From assembly GCF_001423265.1 (NCBI RefSeq), contig NZ_LMND01000012.1:255501-319500 (forward strand): a stretch of 64,000 bases of DNA, read 5' to 3'. The notes beneath the pieces were generated by a model. The model saw only the letters and a program-made list of their open reading frames with translations. It was not told the origin of the DNA and searched no databases. Below, piece after piece: positions 1 to 8,996 of the stretch. The first letter of the stretch is position 1. Each line of letters begins with the position of its first letter. The position numbers were made by a program, and so were the translations under genes. The stretch is from Methylobacterium sp. Leaf108. GTDB lineage: Bacteria; Pseudomonadota; Alphaproteobacteria; Rhizobiales; Beijerinckiaceae.

Positions 1-1064
1 CCCGCACCGACGAACGCTTCTTCGGGCCGTTCCGGCGCATGCTGCGCGCCAACCTCGTCGCGCCGCGCGAGGGCGCGCAATGGAGCGGAATCACCACGCG
101 GCTCGCCGAGCGCCTGCTCGAGACCGGCGCGGTGGATGCCGTGCTGACCATGGCCGCGGACCCGGACGACCGTTGGCGGCCGGTCCCCGTCCTCGTCACC
201 CGCCCCGAGGATCTCGCGGCCTGCCGGGGCATGCGCATGGGCTACGCGCCCCTCCTCGCCCTGCTCGAACCGGCGCGCGAACGCGGCTACCGGCGCCTGG
301 CCGTCGTCGGCATTCCCTGCCAGGTCTATGCCCTGCGCGCCCTCGAAGCCGAACTGGGGTTCGAGCGCCTCTACGTGATCGGCACGCCGTGTTCGGACAA
401 CACCACCACCGAGCGGTTCCACGACTTCCTGGCGCTCCTGTCCGAGGATCCCGCCACGATCGTCTACCTGGAGTTCCGGGCGGACTACCACGTCGAGCTG
501 CGCTTCTCCGACGGCCGCGTGAAGGCGATCCCGTTCCTGCAGTTGCCGATCTCGCAGTTGCCGCCCGACTTCTTTCCCCTCACCTGCCGGACCTGCGTCG
601 ACTACACCAACGTCCTGTCCGACATCACGGTGGGCTACATGGCCGGGCAGGGCGAGCAATGGCTCATCGTCCGCAACGAGCGGGGCGAGGAACTGCTTGC
701 CCTGCTCGGTGACGAGGTCCGTACCGCGGCCCCCGGCAGCGCCGGCAAGCGGAAGGGGGCGGTGAAGGGGTTCCTCGCCAACGTCGAGCGCGCGGCCGGC
801 GGCCTGCCGCTCCGCCGCATGCCCGACTGGGTGCGCCCCATCGTCGGCTGGCTGATGCCGCGGGTCGGACCGCGCGGGCTCGAATTCGCCCGTACCCGCG
901 TCGAGATGAAGGCCGTCGAGACGGTGCTGCACCTGCGCCGCAACCGGCCGCGGCGCCTGCGCACGATGGTGCCGCCCCACGTCTGGGCCCTGGTCGCCCC
1001 CTACGGGCTGACGCCGACGGAGGACGAGACGCCCAGGGCCGCGATCCCCGTCGACCCGGCATGA
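1..1064 (+). CDS. bciB: Ferredoxin-dependent 8-vinyl reductase BciB-like (5' end cut by window)
   Basis: The frame is open from the window edge, so the true start lies upstream; about 353 residues are visible. The protein belongs to the coenzyme F420 hydrogenase/dehydrogenase beta-subunit family. The region around CRTCVDYTNVLSDITVGYM and QWLIVRNERGEE is characteristic of BciB, the iron-sulfur enzyme that reduces the C8 vinyl group of (proto)chlorophyllide during bacteriochlorophyll synthesis. The Cys residues in IPCQ, GTPCS and CRTC are candidate Fe-S ligands. Its stop overlaps the next start by 4 bp (ATGA), and bchG follows one gene later, which supports a pigment role. Other members of this flavin/Fe-S family act on other substrates, so the exact reaction is inferred from similarity and context. 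Confidence 0.8.
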   Translation, partial: RTDERFFGPFRRMLRANLVAPREGAQWSGITTRLAERLLETGAVDAVLTMAADPDDRWRPVPVLVTRPEDLAACRGMRMGYAPLLALLEPARERGYRRLAVVGIPCQVYALRALEAELGFERLYVIGTPCSDNTTTERFHDFLALLSEDPATIVYLEFRADYHVELRFSDGRVKAIPFLQLPISQLPPDFFPLTCRTCVDYTNVLSDITVGYMAGQGEQWLIVRNERGEELLALLGDEVRTAAPGSAGKRKGAVKGFLANVERAAGGLPLRRMPDWVRPIVGWLMPRVGPRGLEFARTRVEMKAVETVLHLRRNRPRRLRTMVPPHVWALVAPYGLTPTEDETPRAAIPVDPA

Positions 1065-2635
1065 CGCTCTCACCGATGCAGCGGGTCCGGCGGGCCGCCG
1101 TGGCCGTGGCCGCGCTCATCGCCATCGCGGCGGCCCTGTGGCACCTGCAGGCGGCCACGCGAGGGCTCGTCGTCGAGGCGGTGTCGGTGGACGGCACGCC
1201 GGCCACCGTGTTCCGGGCGGCCGGCGCCCCGCCCGGGCCGGTGGTGGTGATCGCGCACGGGTTCGCCGGTTCGCAGCAGCTGATGCTGCCGTTCGCGACG
1301 ACGCTCGCGCAAAGCGGCTACGTCGCCGTCACCTTCGACTTTCCCGGCCACGGCCGGAACCCCGCGCCCCTCAGCGGCAGCATCACCAGCGAGGACGGCG
1401 CGACCCGAAGCCTCGTGGACGCGACGAAGCGGGTGATCGACCGCCTGCGCGGCCGCGGCGACGGACGCCTGGCCCTCCTCGGCCATTCCATGGCCTCCGA
1501 CATCGTCGTGCGCGTCGCCCAGAACATCCCGGACCAGGACGTGCCGAAGCAGGACGTGCCGGAGGTCGCCGCCACAGTCGCGGTCTCGATGTTCTCCCCC
1601 GCCGTCACCCGCGACAGCCCGCGCAACCTGCTGATCGTCGCCGGGGGCTGGGAGGGCACCCTGCGGGCCGAAGGCCTGCGCGCGGTCGGGCTGAGCTCGG
1701 CACCGGACGCGCCGCGCGAGGGCGTCACCTATGGCGACATCGCGGCCGGCACCGCGCGCCGGCTCGCCGTCTCCCCCGGCGTCGAGCATGTCGGCGTGCT
1801 CTATGCCCGGGCCGGACTCGAGGAGGCCGCCGCTTGGCTCGACGCGACGTTCTTGCGGTCCGGTCCTATACCGCGTCCCTTCGACGGGCGCGGCCCCTGG
1901 ATCGTCCTCCTGCTCGCCGGGGTCGTCGCGCTGGCCTGGCCGGCCTCCCGTCTCCTGCCCGTCGTGAGCCCGGTGCCTTTGGGCGCAGGCTTGAGCTGGC
2001 GCCGCCTGTGGCCGGCGCTGGCGATCCCCGCCATCGTCACGCCCCTCGTCCTGCGGGTGGTGCCGACCCACGTCCTGCCCGTCCTCGTGGCGGATTACCT
2101 CGCCGTCCACTTCGCCGCCTACGGCTTCCTCACCGCCACCTGCCTGTGGTGGATCGGGCGGCGTGGCGCACCGGTGGGGACGAAGGCGCCGATCTCCGTC
2201 CCGGCGCTCGCCGCCGGAGCCGCCGCGGTCACGCTCTACGGATTCGTCGGCCTCGTCCTGCGCATCGACGCCTATGCGACCGCTTTCGTGCCCGCCCCGC
2301 ACCGGGTGGTCCTGATCCTGGCGATGCTGGTGGGGACCCTGTCGTTCTTCCTCGCCGACGAATGGCTCACGCGCGGGCGGGGGGCCGCACGAGGGGCCTA
2401 CGCCGCCTCGAAGCTTGTCTTCCTCGCGTCGCTGGCGCTCGCCGTCGGGCTCGACTTCGGGCGCCTGTTCTTCCTCGTCATCATCGTGCCGGTGATCGTG
2501 CTGTTCTTCCTCGTATACGGCGCCATCAGCGGCTGGAGCTACCGACGCACCGGCCACCCCATGGTGGCGGGCCTCGCCAACGCCATCGCCTTCGCCTGGG
2601 CGATCGGCGTCACCTTCCCGCTGTTGGCACGCTGA
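1061..2635 (+). CDS. Alpha/beta hydrolase with C-terminal multi-pass membrane domain
   Basis: A 524-residue protein. An N-terminal hydrophobic anchor (about residues 11-30) is followed by an alpha/beta-hydrolase domain (about 40-270): oxyanion-loop HGFAG at 66-70, DFPGHG near 93-98 and nucleophile motif GHSMA with Ser143. The last position of the usual GxSxG is Ala here. From about residue 275 to the end there are roughly six to seven hydrophobic segments. The start overlaps the bciB stop (ATGA) and bchG begins 13 bp after its stop, so it is translated within a bacteriochlorophyll operon. Substrate unknown. The context would allow a lipid, phytyl-ester or pigment-precursor ester, but that is inference. 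It is larger than, and does not obviously resemble, BchO. Confidence 0.75.
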   Translation: MTLSPMQRVRRAAVAVAALIAIAAALWHLQAATRGLVVEAVSVDGTPATVFRAAGAPPGPVVVIAHGFAGSQQLMLPFATTLAQSGYVAVTFDFPGHGRNPAPLSGSITSEDGATRSLVDATKRVIDRLRGRGDGRLALLGHSMASDIVVRVAQNIPDQDVPKQDVPEVAATVAVSMFSPAVTRDSPRNLLIVAGGWEGTLRAEGLRAVGLSSAPDAPREGVTYGDIAAGTARRLAVSPGVEHVGVLYARAGLEEAAAWLDATFLRSGPIPRPFDGRGPWIVLLLAGVVALAWPASRLLPVVSPVPLGAGLSWRRLWPALAIPAIVTPLVLRVVPTHVLPVLVADYLAVHFAAYGFLTATCLWWIGRRGAPVGTKAPISVPALAAGAAAVTLYGFVGLVLRIDAYATAFVPAPHRVVLILAMLVGTLSFFLADEWLTRGRGAARGAYAASKLVFLASLALAVGLDFGRLFFLVIIVPVIVLFFLVYGAISGWSYRRTGHPMVAGLANAIAFAWAIGVTFPLLAR

Positions 2636-2648
2636 GACGGAGGCGGAC

Positions 2649-3668
2649 ATGAGCGAATCCCAGATCTCGATCGATTCCCGGGTCTCGACGGAGTCTCGAG
2701 GCTCGGCGACGACGGCGGCGCCGGGCTTCGCGCACGAGCCGGGCCGCGACGGCACGGCCGCGACGACCCCGGCGAGCACTACGCCGGCCAGGACCACGCC
2801 CGCTCCCTCCGCGGTGCTGGAACTCCTCAAGCCGGTGACGTGGTTTCCGCCGATGTGGGCCTTCGGCTGCGGCGTGGTCGCCTCGGGCGTACCGCTCGCC
2901 GGGAACTGGCTCGTGGCCGTCGTCGGCATCGTGCTCGCCGGGCCGCTGGTCTGCGCCACGAGCCAGGCGGTCAACGACTGGTACGACCGCGAGGTCGATG
3001 CCATCAACGAGCCGAGCCGGCCGATCCCCTCGGGGCGCATCCCCGGCACCTGGGGCCTGCGCATCGCCGTCGCCTGGACGGGGCTTTCGCTCCTGGTGGC
3101 GCTCGCCCTGGGGCCATGGGTGTTCGTGGCGGCCGTCGTCGGGCTGGCCCTGGCCTGGGCCTACAGCGCGCCGCCCCTGCGGCTCAAGCGCAACGGCTGG
3201 TGGGGCAACGCCGCCTGCGGCCTCTGCTACGAAGGCCTCGCCTGGGTCACCGGAGCGGCGGTGATGGTCGGCGGCGGACTGCCGCCGGCGCCCTCGCTGA
3301 TCCTCGCCGCCCTCTACAGCGCCGGGGCCCACGGCATCATGACCCTCAACGACTTCAAGTCGATCAAGGGCGACCTCCAGACCGGCATCCGGTCGCTGCC
3401 GGCGATGCTGGGTCCGCAGCGGGCCGCGACGGTGGCCTGCTGGATGATGGCGGTGCCGCAGGTGGCGGTGATCGGCTTCCTGCTCGCCTGGGACCGGCAG
3501 GTCGAGGCCGCGGTGATCGTGGTCTTCCTGGCCGGCCAGCTCGTGATGATGCAGACGTTCCTCAAGGCGCCGACCGCCCGGGCGATCTGGTACAGCGGCT
3601 TCGGCGTACCGCTGTTCGTGTTCGGGATGCTGGCCAGCGCGTTCGCGGTCCGCGGGATGGTGGTGTGA
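2649..3668 (+). CDS. bchG: Bacteriochlorophyll synthase (UbiA-family prenyltransferase)
   Basis: Integral membrane enzyme that esterifies bacteriochlorophyllide with a geranylgeranyl or phytyl diphosphate. The first Asp-rich prenyl-diphosphate motif NDWYDREVDAINEPSRPIPS lies at residues 109-128 and is the chlorophyll-synthase form of NDxxDxxxD. YSAPPLRLKRNGWWGN and CYEGLAWVTGAA are also BchG/ChlG hallmarks. Total length 339 residues. The first ~55 residues are a low-complexity Ser/Thr/Pro/Ala extension containing three TTPA-type repeats and are unlikely to be part of the membrane core. An AGACGGAGGCGGAC ribosome-binding region precedes the ATG. It is the third gene after bciB and the hydrolase, on the same strand. 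Confidence 0.93.
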   Translation: MSESQISIDSRVSTESRGSATTAAPGFAHEPGRDGTAATTPASTTPARTTPAPSAVLELLKPVTWFPPMWAFGCGVVASGVPLAGNWLVAVVGIVLAGPLVCATSQAVNDWYDREVDAINEPSRPIPSGRIPGTWGLRIAVAWTGLSLLVALALGPWVFVAAVVGLALAWAYSAPPLRLKRNGWWGNAACGLCYEGLAWVTGAAVMVGGGLPPAPSLILAALYSAGAHGIMTLNDFKSIKGDLQTGIRSLPAMLGPQRAATVACWMMAVPQVAVIGFLLAWDRQVEAAVIVVFLAGQLVMMQTFLKAPTARAIWYSGFGVPLFVFGMLASAFAVRGMVV

Positions 3669-3728
3669 CCGGCGGGCGCGCAGACCGAGTCCCGCCGTGC
3701 GGTTCCCCGCCCGCTGACCGACCCCGCC

Positions 3729-3935
3729 CTACTTGGTGATCTTCACCGAGACCGGATCGCTCGAGGGAAACGTCTCCTCCAGCGCCTCGTCGAGGCGCTC
3801 GTTGAGGGCGCCCTGGTCGTTCTCCGGGCGGCCCTTGTCCGACGGCGCGGTCTTGGCGCCGCTCGTGGGCTTGGTGTCGTCCTCGTGCGGACCCGGCGGC
3901 TGGCCCTTGCCGGGCGTCCTGGCGTCGTCGACCAT
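3729..3935 (-). CDS. Small acidic protein with LDEALEETFPSSDP tail motif
   Basis: A 68-residue hydrophilic, probably disordered protein. The start at 3935 is chosen because GGGAGAC stands just upstream; an in-frame extension to 3986 lacks this. The C-terminal LDEALEETFPSSDPVS resembles a short motif that recurs at the ends of many small alphaproteobacterial proteins of unknown function. It is convergent with bchG. No enzymatic motif is visible and no function can be proposed. Confidence 0.7.
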   Translation of the reverse strand: MVDDARTPGKGQPPGPHEDDTKPTSGAKTAPSDKGRPENDQGALNERLDEALEETFPSSDPVSVKITK

Positions 3936-3990
3936 CGGTTGTCTCCCAAGGTTTCGCGTCGTGCACCGCAGCGGCGATGCTCTCATGCGG

Positions 3991-5265
3991 TCAACGCGCG
4001 GCGGAGCCCAGAGGTGCCAGACGGGTCAGCCGGGGCCGGTCGGGCCTCGCCGCCGCGCTGCGCCGGACGACCTCGTAGACGCCCTGCAGGCGGTCGAGAT
4101 GGGCGTCGAGGGTCAGCGGGCTGCCCCAGTAGCGGTCGTAGGCGGTCCGTCCCATGCGTGTGGCGAGGTCGTCGTCGCAGAGCCGGCGCAGGTGCGCGGC
4201 CAGCGCCTCGGGGTCGCCGGTGCGGAACCAGAAACCGTTTTCGCCGTCCTCGATCGCCTCGCGGCCGGCGCAGTCGTCGCTCACCACCACCGGCGTGCCG
4301 CAGGCGAGCGCCTCGTAGACCGTGAGCGGCTGACCCTCGTACCAGACGCTGGGGAACACCAGGGCGCGGGCCTGCCGCATGGCGGCCGCCACCGCCTCGG
4401 GGTCCTTCCAGCCGAGCATCACCGCCTCGGGATAGCGCGCGACGAGGTCGTCCCGGCGCGGTCCGTCGCCGATGAAGACCGGGCGCACGCCGGCGAGCCG
4501 CGCGGCCTCGGCGAAGACCGGCGCACCCTTCTCGCTGGAGATGCGGCCCACGAACAGGAAGTCCCCGGGCGGCCCCTCGCGCAGGGGCGCCTGGGCGATG
4601 CCGATCGGGTTGTCGACCCGGTGGAACGCGGTGCCGGCGGGCAGGTAGGGCGTCACCACCCGCTCCTGCAGGGCGCTGATGGTGACGATGTGGGGAAACA
4701 CGTCGCGCAGGCCCGCCACGTGGTCGAGGCCGGCGTGGCGCACCAGGCGCAGGACCTTGCGCGGATAGCTGCGCGCGTCGCAGTTCGTGGTGGCGCAATC
4801 GAGCGACATCGGCACGCGATGGCAGATGCGTTGGGCGGGAAACTCGTAGAACCCCCCGTTCGGGCAGACGAGGAAGAACTCGTGCATCGTGTAGAGGAGC
4901 GGCAGCCCCGAGCGCCGCAGGCTGACCCCGATCGAGGGCGACAACGCCTTGGCGAAGGCATGCACGTGCACGATGGTGTCGTGCGGGTCGCAGACACTCA
5001 GCTCCTGCGCGAGGCGCCGGGCCGCGGTCCGGTTCCAGATCGCCTGGACCGCGAAGGCGAGGCGGTTGCGGGTGGTGGCGATGTCGTCCTGGTCGAGGCA
5101 GACCACCCGGACGCCGGCGGCCGCGAGGCGCGGATCGGCCGGGCCGACGGCGGCGAACAGCGTGACCCGGTGCCCGCGCCCGACGAGGCCGAGGGCTTCG
5201 TCGATGGCGACCTTGGCCTGGCCGCCGTTGATGAAGGCGTGGTCGGCGACGAGGACGACGTGCAT
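3991..5265 (-). CDS. GT4-family glycosyltransferase
   Basis: A 424-residue, two-domain GT-B glycosyltransferase. The N-terminal half has the Gly-rich acceptor loop (INGGQAKVA, near residue 13). The C-terminal half has the donor-binding hallmarks FVGRISSEKG, FIGDGPRR, WYEGQPLTVYEALACG and the carboxylate E of the last motif. No signal peptide or membrane segment, so it is cytosolic or peripheral. It is clearly paralogous to the divergent gene at 5389: the same start MHVV, the same YF/FFLVCPNG block and the same final WGSP/WASP segment. The donor sugar is unknown. Probably involved in polysaccharide or cell-surface glycan assembly. Confidence 0.88.
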   Translation of the reverse strand: MHVVLVADHAFINGGQAKVAIDEALGLVGRGHRVTLFAAVGPADPRLAAAGVRVVCLDQDDIATTRNRLAFAVQAIWNRTAARRLAQELSVCDPHDTIVHVHAFAKALSPSIGVSLRRSGLPLLYTMHEFFLVCPNGGFYEFPAQRICHRVPMSLDCATTNCDARSYPRKVLRLVRHAGLDHVAGLRDVFPHIVTISALQERVVTPYLPAGTAFHRVDNPIGIAQAPLREGPPGDFLFVGRISSEKGAPVFAEAARLAGVRPVFIGDGPRRDDLVARYPEAVMLGWKDPEAVAAAMRQARALVFPSVWYEGQPLTVYEALACGTPVVVSDDCAGREAIEDGENGFWFRTGDPEALAAHLRRLCDDDLATRMGRTAYDRYWGSPLTLDAHLDRLQGVYEVVRRSAAARPDRPRLTRLAPLGSAAR

Positions 5266-5388
5266 GGCGGGTCGACCTTCATCGGGGCGGCGGGGACCCG
5301 ATCTTTACCATCCGTGCGTTGATCGGCCGTAAACCAGGTTAGATTGTCGACAGTCGGCGACGATGCCGCCCGAGCCGGTGACACGCCC

Positions 5389-6606
5389 ATGCACGTCGTT
5401 GTCCTGGCCGAATTCGCGGTGGCGAGCGGGGGCGCCGAGAAGGTCGCGGTGGAATCGGCCAGGGCCCTGGCCGAGGCGGGCGTCGCGGTGACCTACGTCC
5501 AGGCCATCGCGGGACCGGCCGATCCGCTGCTCGACCACGCCGGCATCGCCCGGATCGTCCTCGGGAACGCCGACATCTGGGACCGGCCGCGGTTGGCGGG
5601 GGCCATGGCCGGCCTCTGGGACCGGGCATCGGCCCGGCGCCTCGCGGCGGCCCTCGACGGCCTGTCGCGCGCCCCCGACGTCATCCACCTGCACCAATGG
5701 ACACGGAGCCTGTCGCCGAGCGCTTTTCCGGTACTGGCGAAGCGCGGCGTGCCGGTGCTCGTCACCCTGCACGACTACTTCCTCGCCTGTCCCAACGGGG
5801 TCTACTACCGGTTCGACCGAAACGAGCCCTGCACCCTCCGGCCGCTCTCGCCGGCCTGCCTGAGCGCACCCTGCGACGGTCGCGGGCGCCTGCACAAGCT
5901 CGTCCGGGTCGGCCGCACGGCCGCCCTTCGCGCCACCCTGCGCCGCCGCCGGCTCGACGTCGTGCACGTCTGCGACGCGAGCCTGGACCGGATGGGCGAC
6001 CTCGTCGGCGGCCTCGACCTGCGCCATCACCGCATCGACAATCCAGTGCGGGCGATGCCCGGCCCGCCGGCCGAGCCGGACCGCGGCGACGCCGTCGCCT
6101 ACGTCGGGCGCCTCACCCGGGAGAAGGGCGCCGACCTCGTGGCCGAGGCCGCCCGGGTCGCCGGGCTCACCGCCCTGTTCATCGGCGCCGGGCCGCTGGA
6201 GGAGGAGCTGCGGGCGCGGCCCGGCGTCGAGGTCGTCGGCTGGCAGGCGCCCGAGGCCGTCGCCGCGATCCTGCGCTCGCGCGCCCGGGCCCTGGCCGCC
6301 CCCTCGCGCTGGTACGAGACCGGGCCGCTCACGGTCTACGAGGCCCTGGCCGCCGGCATCCCGGTCGTCGCCTCGAACCGGTCGGGGGCGGCCGAGAAGG
6401 TCGTCGACGGGCTCACCGGCTTCGTCACCGCCCCGGAGGTCCCTGCCCTCGCGGCGGCCTTCGGGCAGCTGCACGACGACCGGCGGGTCGCCGACCTCGG
6501 GCGGGCGGCCCACGACCACTACTGGGCGAGCCCGATGACGGCCGCGCGCCACGCCGCGGCACTGATCGCCCTCTACGACGATCTGGCGAACCGACGGCCG
6601 GATTGA
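5389..6606 (+). CDS. GT4-family glycosyltransferase (divergent paralogue)
   Basis: A 405-residue GT-B enzyme. ASGGAEKVAVESARALAEAG is the N-terminal acceptor loop. Donor-site motifs are YVGRLTREKGADLVAEAAR, FIGAGPLEEEL and WYETGPLTVYEALAAG. The ATG at 5389 is preferred over an in-frame TTG at 5344 because the resulting MHVVVLAEF lines up with the paralogue MHVVLVADH at 5265. The two genes share a 123-bp intergenic segment and are transcribed away from each other, which suggests one regulatory region for both. Likely transfers a sugar in surface glycan synthesis; donor and acceptor unknown. Confidence 0.87.
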   Translation: MHVVVLAEFAVASGGAEKVAVESARALAEAGVAVTYVQAIAGPADPLLDHAGIARIVLGNADIWDRPRLAGAMAGLWDRASARRLAAALDGLSRAPDVIHLHQWTRSLSPSAFPVLAKRGVPVLVTLHDYFLACPNGVYYRFDRNEPCTLRPLSPACLSAPCDGRGRLHKLVRVGRTAALRATLRRRRLDVVHVCDASLDRMGDLVGGLDLRHHRIDNPVRAMPGPPAEPDRGDAVAYVGRLTREKGADLVAEAARVAGLTALFIGAGPLEEELRARPGVEVVGWQAPEAVAAILRSRARALAAPSRWYETGPLTVYEALAAGIPVVASNRSGAAEKVVDGLTGFVTAPEVPALAAAFGQLHDDRRVADLGRAAHDHYWASPMTAARHAAALIALYDDLANRRPD

Positions 6607-6694
6607 CGCGCGTGCGCCCTTGTCCGGCGTTCGGTCATGAATCCGCCCCTTCGGCCGTGGATCAGGGTCGGCGTCGCCCCGTTCCGAGAGCTGA

Positions 6695-7600
6695 ATGACC
6701 CGAATCCTCACCGTCGTCGCCGGCCTCTTCGCCCTCGCCCTCGGGGCGCTCGGGCTGTCGGCCTGCTCGCCGCTCGCCCTGTTCGACGCGCTGGGACCCC
6801 GCGACGGCGGCGGCCGCCTCGCCCTCAAGGATGCCGTCTACGGCAGCGATCCGCGCGCGAAACTCGACGTGTTCGTGCCGGTGGCCGCGGCCAACCGGGC
6901 GCCGGTGCTGGTGTTCTTCTACGGCGGCTCGTGGAAGAGCGGCGCCAAGGAGGATTATGCCTTCGTCGGCCAGGCGCTCGCCGCGCAGGGCTTCGTGACG
7001 GTGATGCCCGATTACCGGCTGTACCCGGCGGTGCGCTTCCCCGCCTTCCTCGACGACGGGGCCGCCGCCGTCGCCTGGGTGCGCGACAACATCGCGGCCC
7101 TGGGGGGCGACCCGAACCGCATCGTGCTCGCGGGCCATTCGGCCGGGGCCTACAACGCGGCGATGCTCGGGCTCGATTCCCGCTACCTGCGCCGGGCCGG
7201 CGTCGACCCCAAGGCGATCCGGGCGGTGGCGGGCCTGTCGGGCCCCTACGATTTCCTGCCGCTGGACGAGGGCACCGCCCGCGAGGTCTTCGGCGAGGCG
7301 CCCGACAAGGCCGCGACCCAGCCGATCACCTTCGCCGGGCCGCATTCGCCGCCGGCCTTCCTCGCCACGGGCGAGGCCGACACCATCGTGCGCCCGCGCA
7401 ACACGCAGAACCTCGCCGCCAAGCTGCGCGCCGTGCGCGTGCCGGTGCAGGAGCGGGTCTATCCCGGTCTCGACCATGCCGACACGCTTCTGGCCCTCTC
7501 GGTGGCCTTCCGCTCGAAGGCTCCGGCGCTGTCGGAAATGACCGCCTTCCTCCGGCAATACGCCGAGGAGCGCCCCTCGGTGTCCGCGGCGCGCCGGTAA
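6695..7600 (+). CDS. Lipoprotein alpha/beta-hydrolase (BD-FAE/HSL-like esterase)
   Basis: A 301-residue esterase. The N-terminus is a lipoprotein signal with lipobox LSAC (Cys24), so it should be membrane-anchored. FYGGSW (75-80) is the HGG-type oxyanion hole. GHSAG with Ser149 is the nucleophile elbow; the Asp of GEADTIV and the His of LDHAD are plausible triad members. The family acts on short-chain or feruloyl/acetyl esters. Its neighbours, a GH10 glycosidase and glycosyltransferases, suggest a carbohydrate-ester substrate, but this is inference. It ends 5 bp from the convergent GH10 stop. Confidence 0.8.
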   Translation: MTRILTVVAGLFALALGALGLSACSPLALFDALGPRDGGGRLALKDAVYGSDPRAKLDVFVPVAAANRAPVLVFFYGGSWKSGAKEDYAFVGQALAAQGFVTVMPDYRLYPAVRFPAFLDDGAAAVAWVRDNIAALGGDPNRIVLAGHSAGAYNAAMLGLDSRYLRRAGVDPKAIRAVAGLSGPYDFLPLDEGTAREVFGEAPDKAATQPITFAGPHSPPAFLATGEADTIVRPRNTQNLAAKLRAVRVPVQERVYPGLDHADTLLALSVAFRSKAPALSEMTAFLRQYAEERPSVSAARR

Positions 7601-7605
7601 GACGC

Positions 7606-8769
7606 CTATCCCCCCCGCAGCCGGGCGCGCACGGCGCGGTGGTCGGGCGCATCGACGAAGGCCGTCCGCATCGCCTGCCAGAGCGGCGTGCGCCCGTAGG
7701 CGTCGTCGAGGGGCAGCGCGCGCTGGGGCAGCCCGTCCCGGCGGCGGCGCTGCGGGTTCACGTCGAGCCAGGTGTTGGCGTTTGTGATGTCCCAGGTCGT
7801 GACGGCGAGGAGCGCGGGCTCGTCGAGGGCCACGTCGAGGAAGCGCCGCGCGAAGTCGGAGACCTTGCGGTCGCGCACGGCGATGTCGGCCGGATAGGCC
7901 CTGTCGTCGACGTCGAACTCGGTGATCTCGATGGAGAGCCCCAACGCCGCGATCTCCGCCAGAAACCGGCGGAAGGCGCGCTCGTCGAACGGCAGCGTGC
8001 TGTTGAGGTGCCCCTGCAGGCCGAAGCGGCGGACCGGCACGCCGCGGGCCAGTAGGCCCTCGAGGGTCTTGAGCACCATGGCGCGGCGGCGCTCGACCCA
8101 GTCGGCGGCGGGTTCGAGGTCGTTCTCGTTCCAGACCCCTGCGGCGAGGGGATCGACCTCGCGCAGGATCGCGAAGGCGAGGTCGACGTAGCGGGGGCCC
8201 AGCGCGTCGAGCCAGGGGCTGTTGCGCAAGCCGCCCTCGCGCCCGTCCTGCGGCCCGCAGATCTCGTTGACCACGTCCCAGGATTCGATGCGGCCGCGGT
8301 AGCGCCCCGCGATGAGGCCGATCCAGCGTCGCATCAGTGCCTCCGCCTCGCGCGGCGCCGTCATCCGCTCCCGCGCCCAGGCCGGCAGGGCCTCGTGCCA
8401 GACCAGGGTCGTGCCGCGCAGGGACTGGCCGTTGGCCCGCGCGAAGGCCGCGGTCTCGTCGCCGCCGGCAAACGCCGGCCGCTCCGGCTGCGGCCAGGCG
8501 TGGGCCATCTTCATCTCGTTCTCGGCCACCACCAGCCCGCACTCCCGCGCGATCGCCCGGCCGTAGGCCGGGTCGCGGCGCAACGGCGTGATGTTGACGG
8601 CCGAACCGTAGGCCAGCCCCTTGGCCCGCGCGGCGGCGTGGAGGCCGTCGCGCGCCCAGGCCCGCGCCTGCCCCCCCATCCCGGCGGCGAGCGCGAGCCC
8701 CCCGGCGACGACGGCCCGACGATCGGTCCCCCCGCCGGCGGCGCGATCGGGCTCGCGCGCAAAGATCAT
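7606..8769 (-). CDS. GH10 endo-beta-xylanase-type glycoside hydrolase, Tat-exported
   Basis: A 387-residue glycoside hydrolase of family 10. Acid/base Glu169 is in SWDVVNE and nucleophile Glu284 in IEITEFD; WHEALP and GLQGHLN are further GH10 signatures. The N-terminus TDRRAVVAGGLALAAG is a twin-arginine-type export signal. The start at 8769 (ATG) is chosen because GGTGAGGG lies 7-8 bases upstream; a GTG eight codons earlier (8793) is possible. Expected to cleave beta-1,4-xylan or a related glycan in the periplasm or outside the cell. The neighbouring esterase and glycosyltransferases may act on the same or a self-made polysaccharide. Confidence 0.88.
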   Translation of the reverse strand: MIFAREPDRAAGGGTDRRAVVAGGLALAAGMGGQARAWARDGLHAAARAKGLAYGSAVNITPLRRDPAYGRAIARECGLVVAENEMKMAHAWPQPERPAFAGGDETAAFARANGQSLRGTTLVWHEALPAWARERMTAPREAEALMRRWIGLIAGRYRGRIESWDVVNEICGPQDGREGGLRNSPWLDALGPRYVDLAFAILREVDPLAAGVWNENDLEPAADWVERRRAMVLKTLEGLLARGVPVRRFGLQGHLNSTLPFDERAFRRFLAEIAALGLSIEITEFDVDDRAYPADIAVRDRKVSDFARRFLDVALDEPALLAVTTWDITNANTWLDVNPQRRRRDGLPQRALPLDDAYGRTPLWQAMRTAFVDAPDHRAVRARLRGG

Positions 8770-8996
8770 CGCGCAGCCCTCACCGGAGAGCACGCGGCCG
8801 CCGGGGTGGAGGAGCCGAACCAGTGACCATGCCGGCGGATACCGGTTGCACGACGGGCCGTCCTGGCTCTTCCCTTGCGGCGGCCGGGACCGAGCGGCCG
8901 GGGGCCGCGCCAGGCGTGCCGAAAACGGTCGGCACAGGCGGGCTGCGGTTCCGAAAGGACCCGTCCGGATGTGCCAGGGGGAGACGGGATCGTCCG

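Noticed and set aside
8823..8996. An upstream start for the methyltransferase at 8997
   Set aside because: It would add 58 residues of Gly/Pro/Arg-rich sequence with no family counterpart; a suitable ATG is at 8997.
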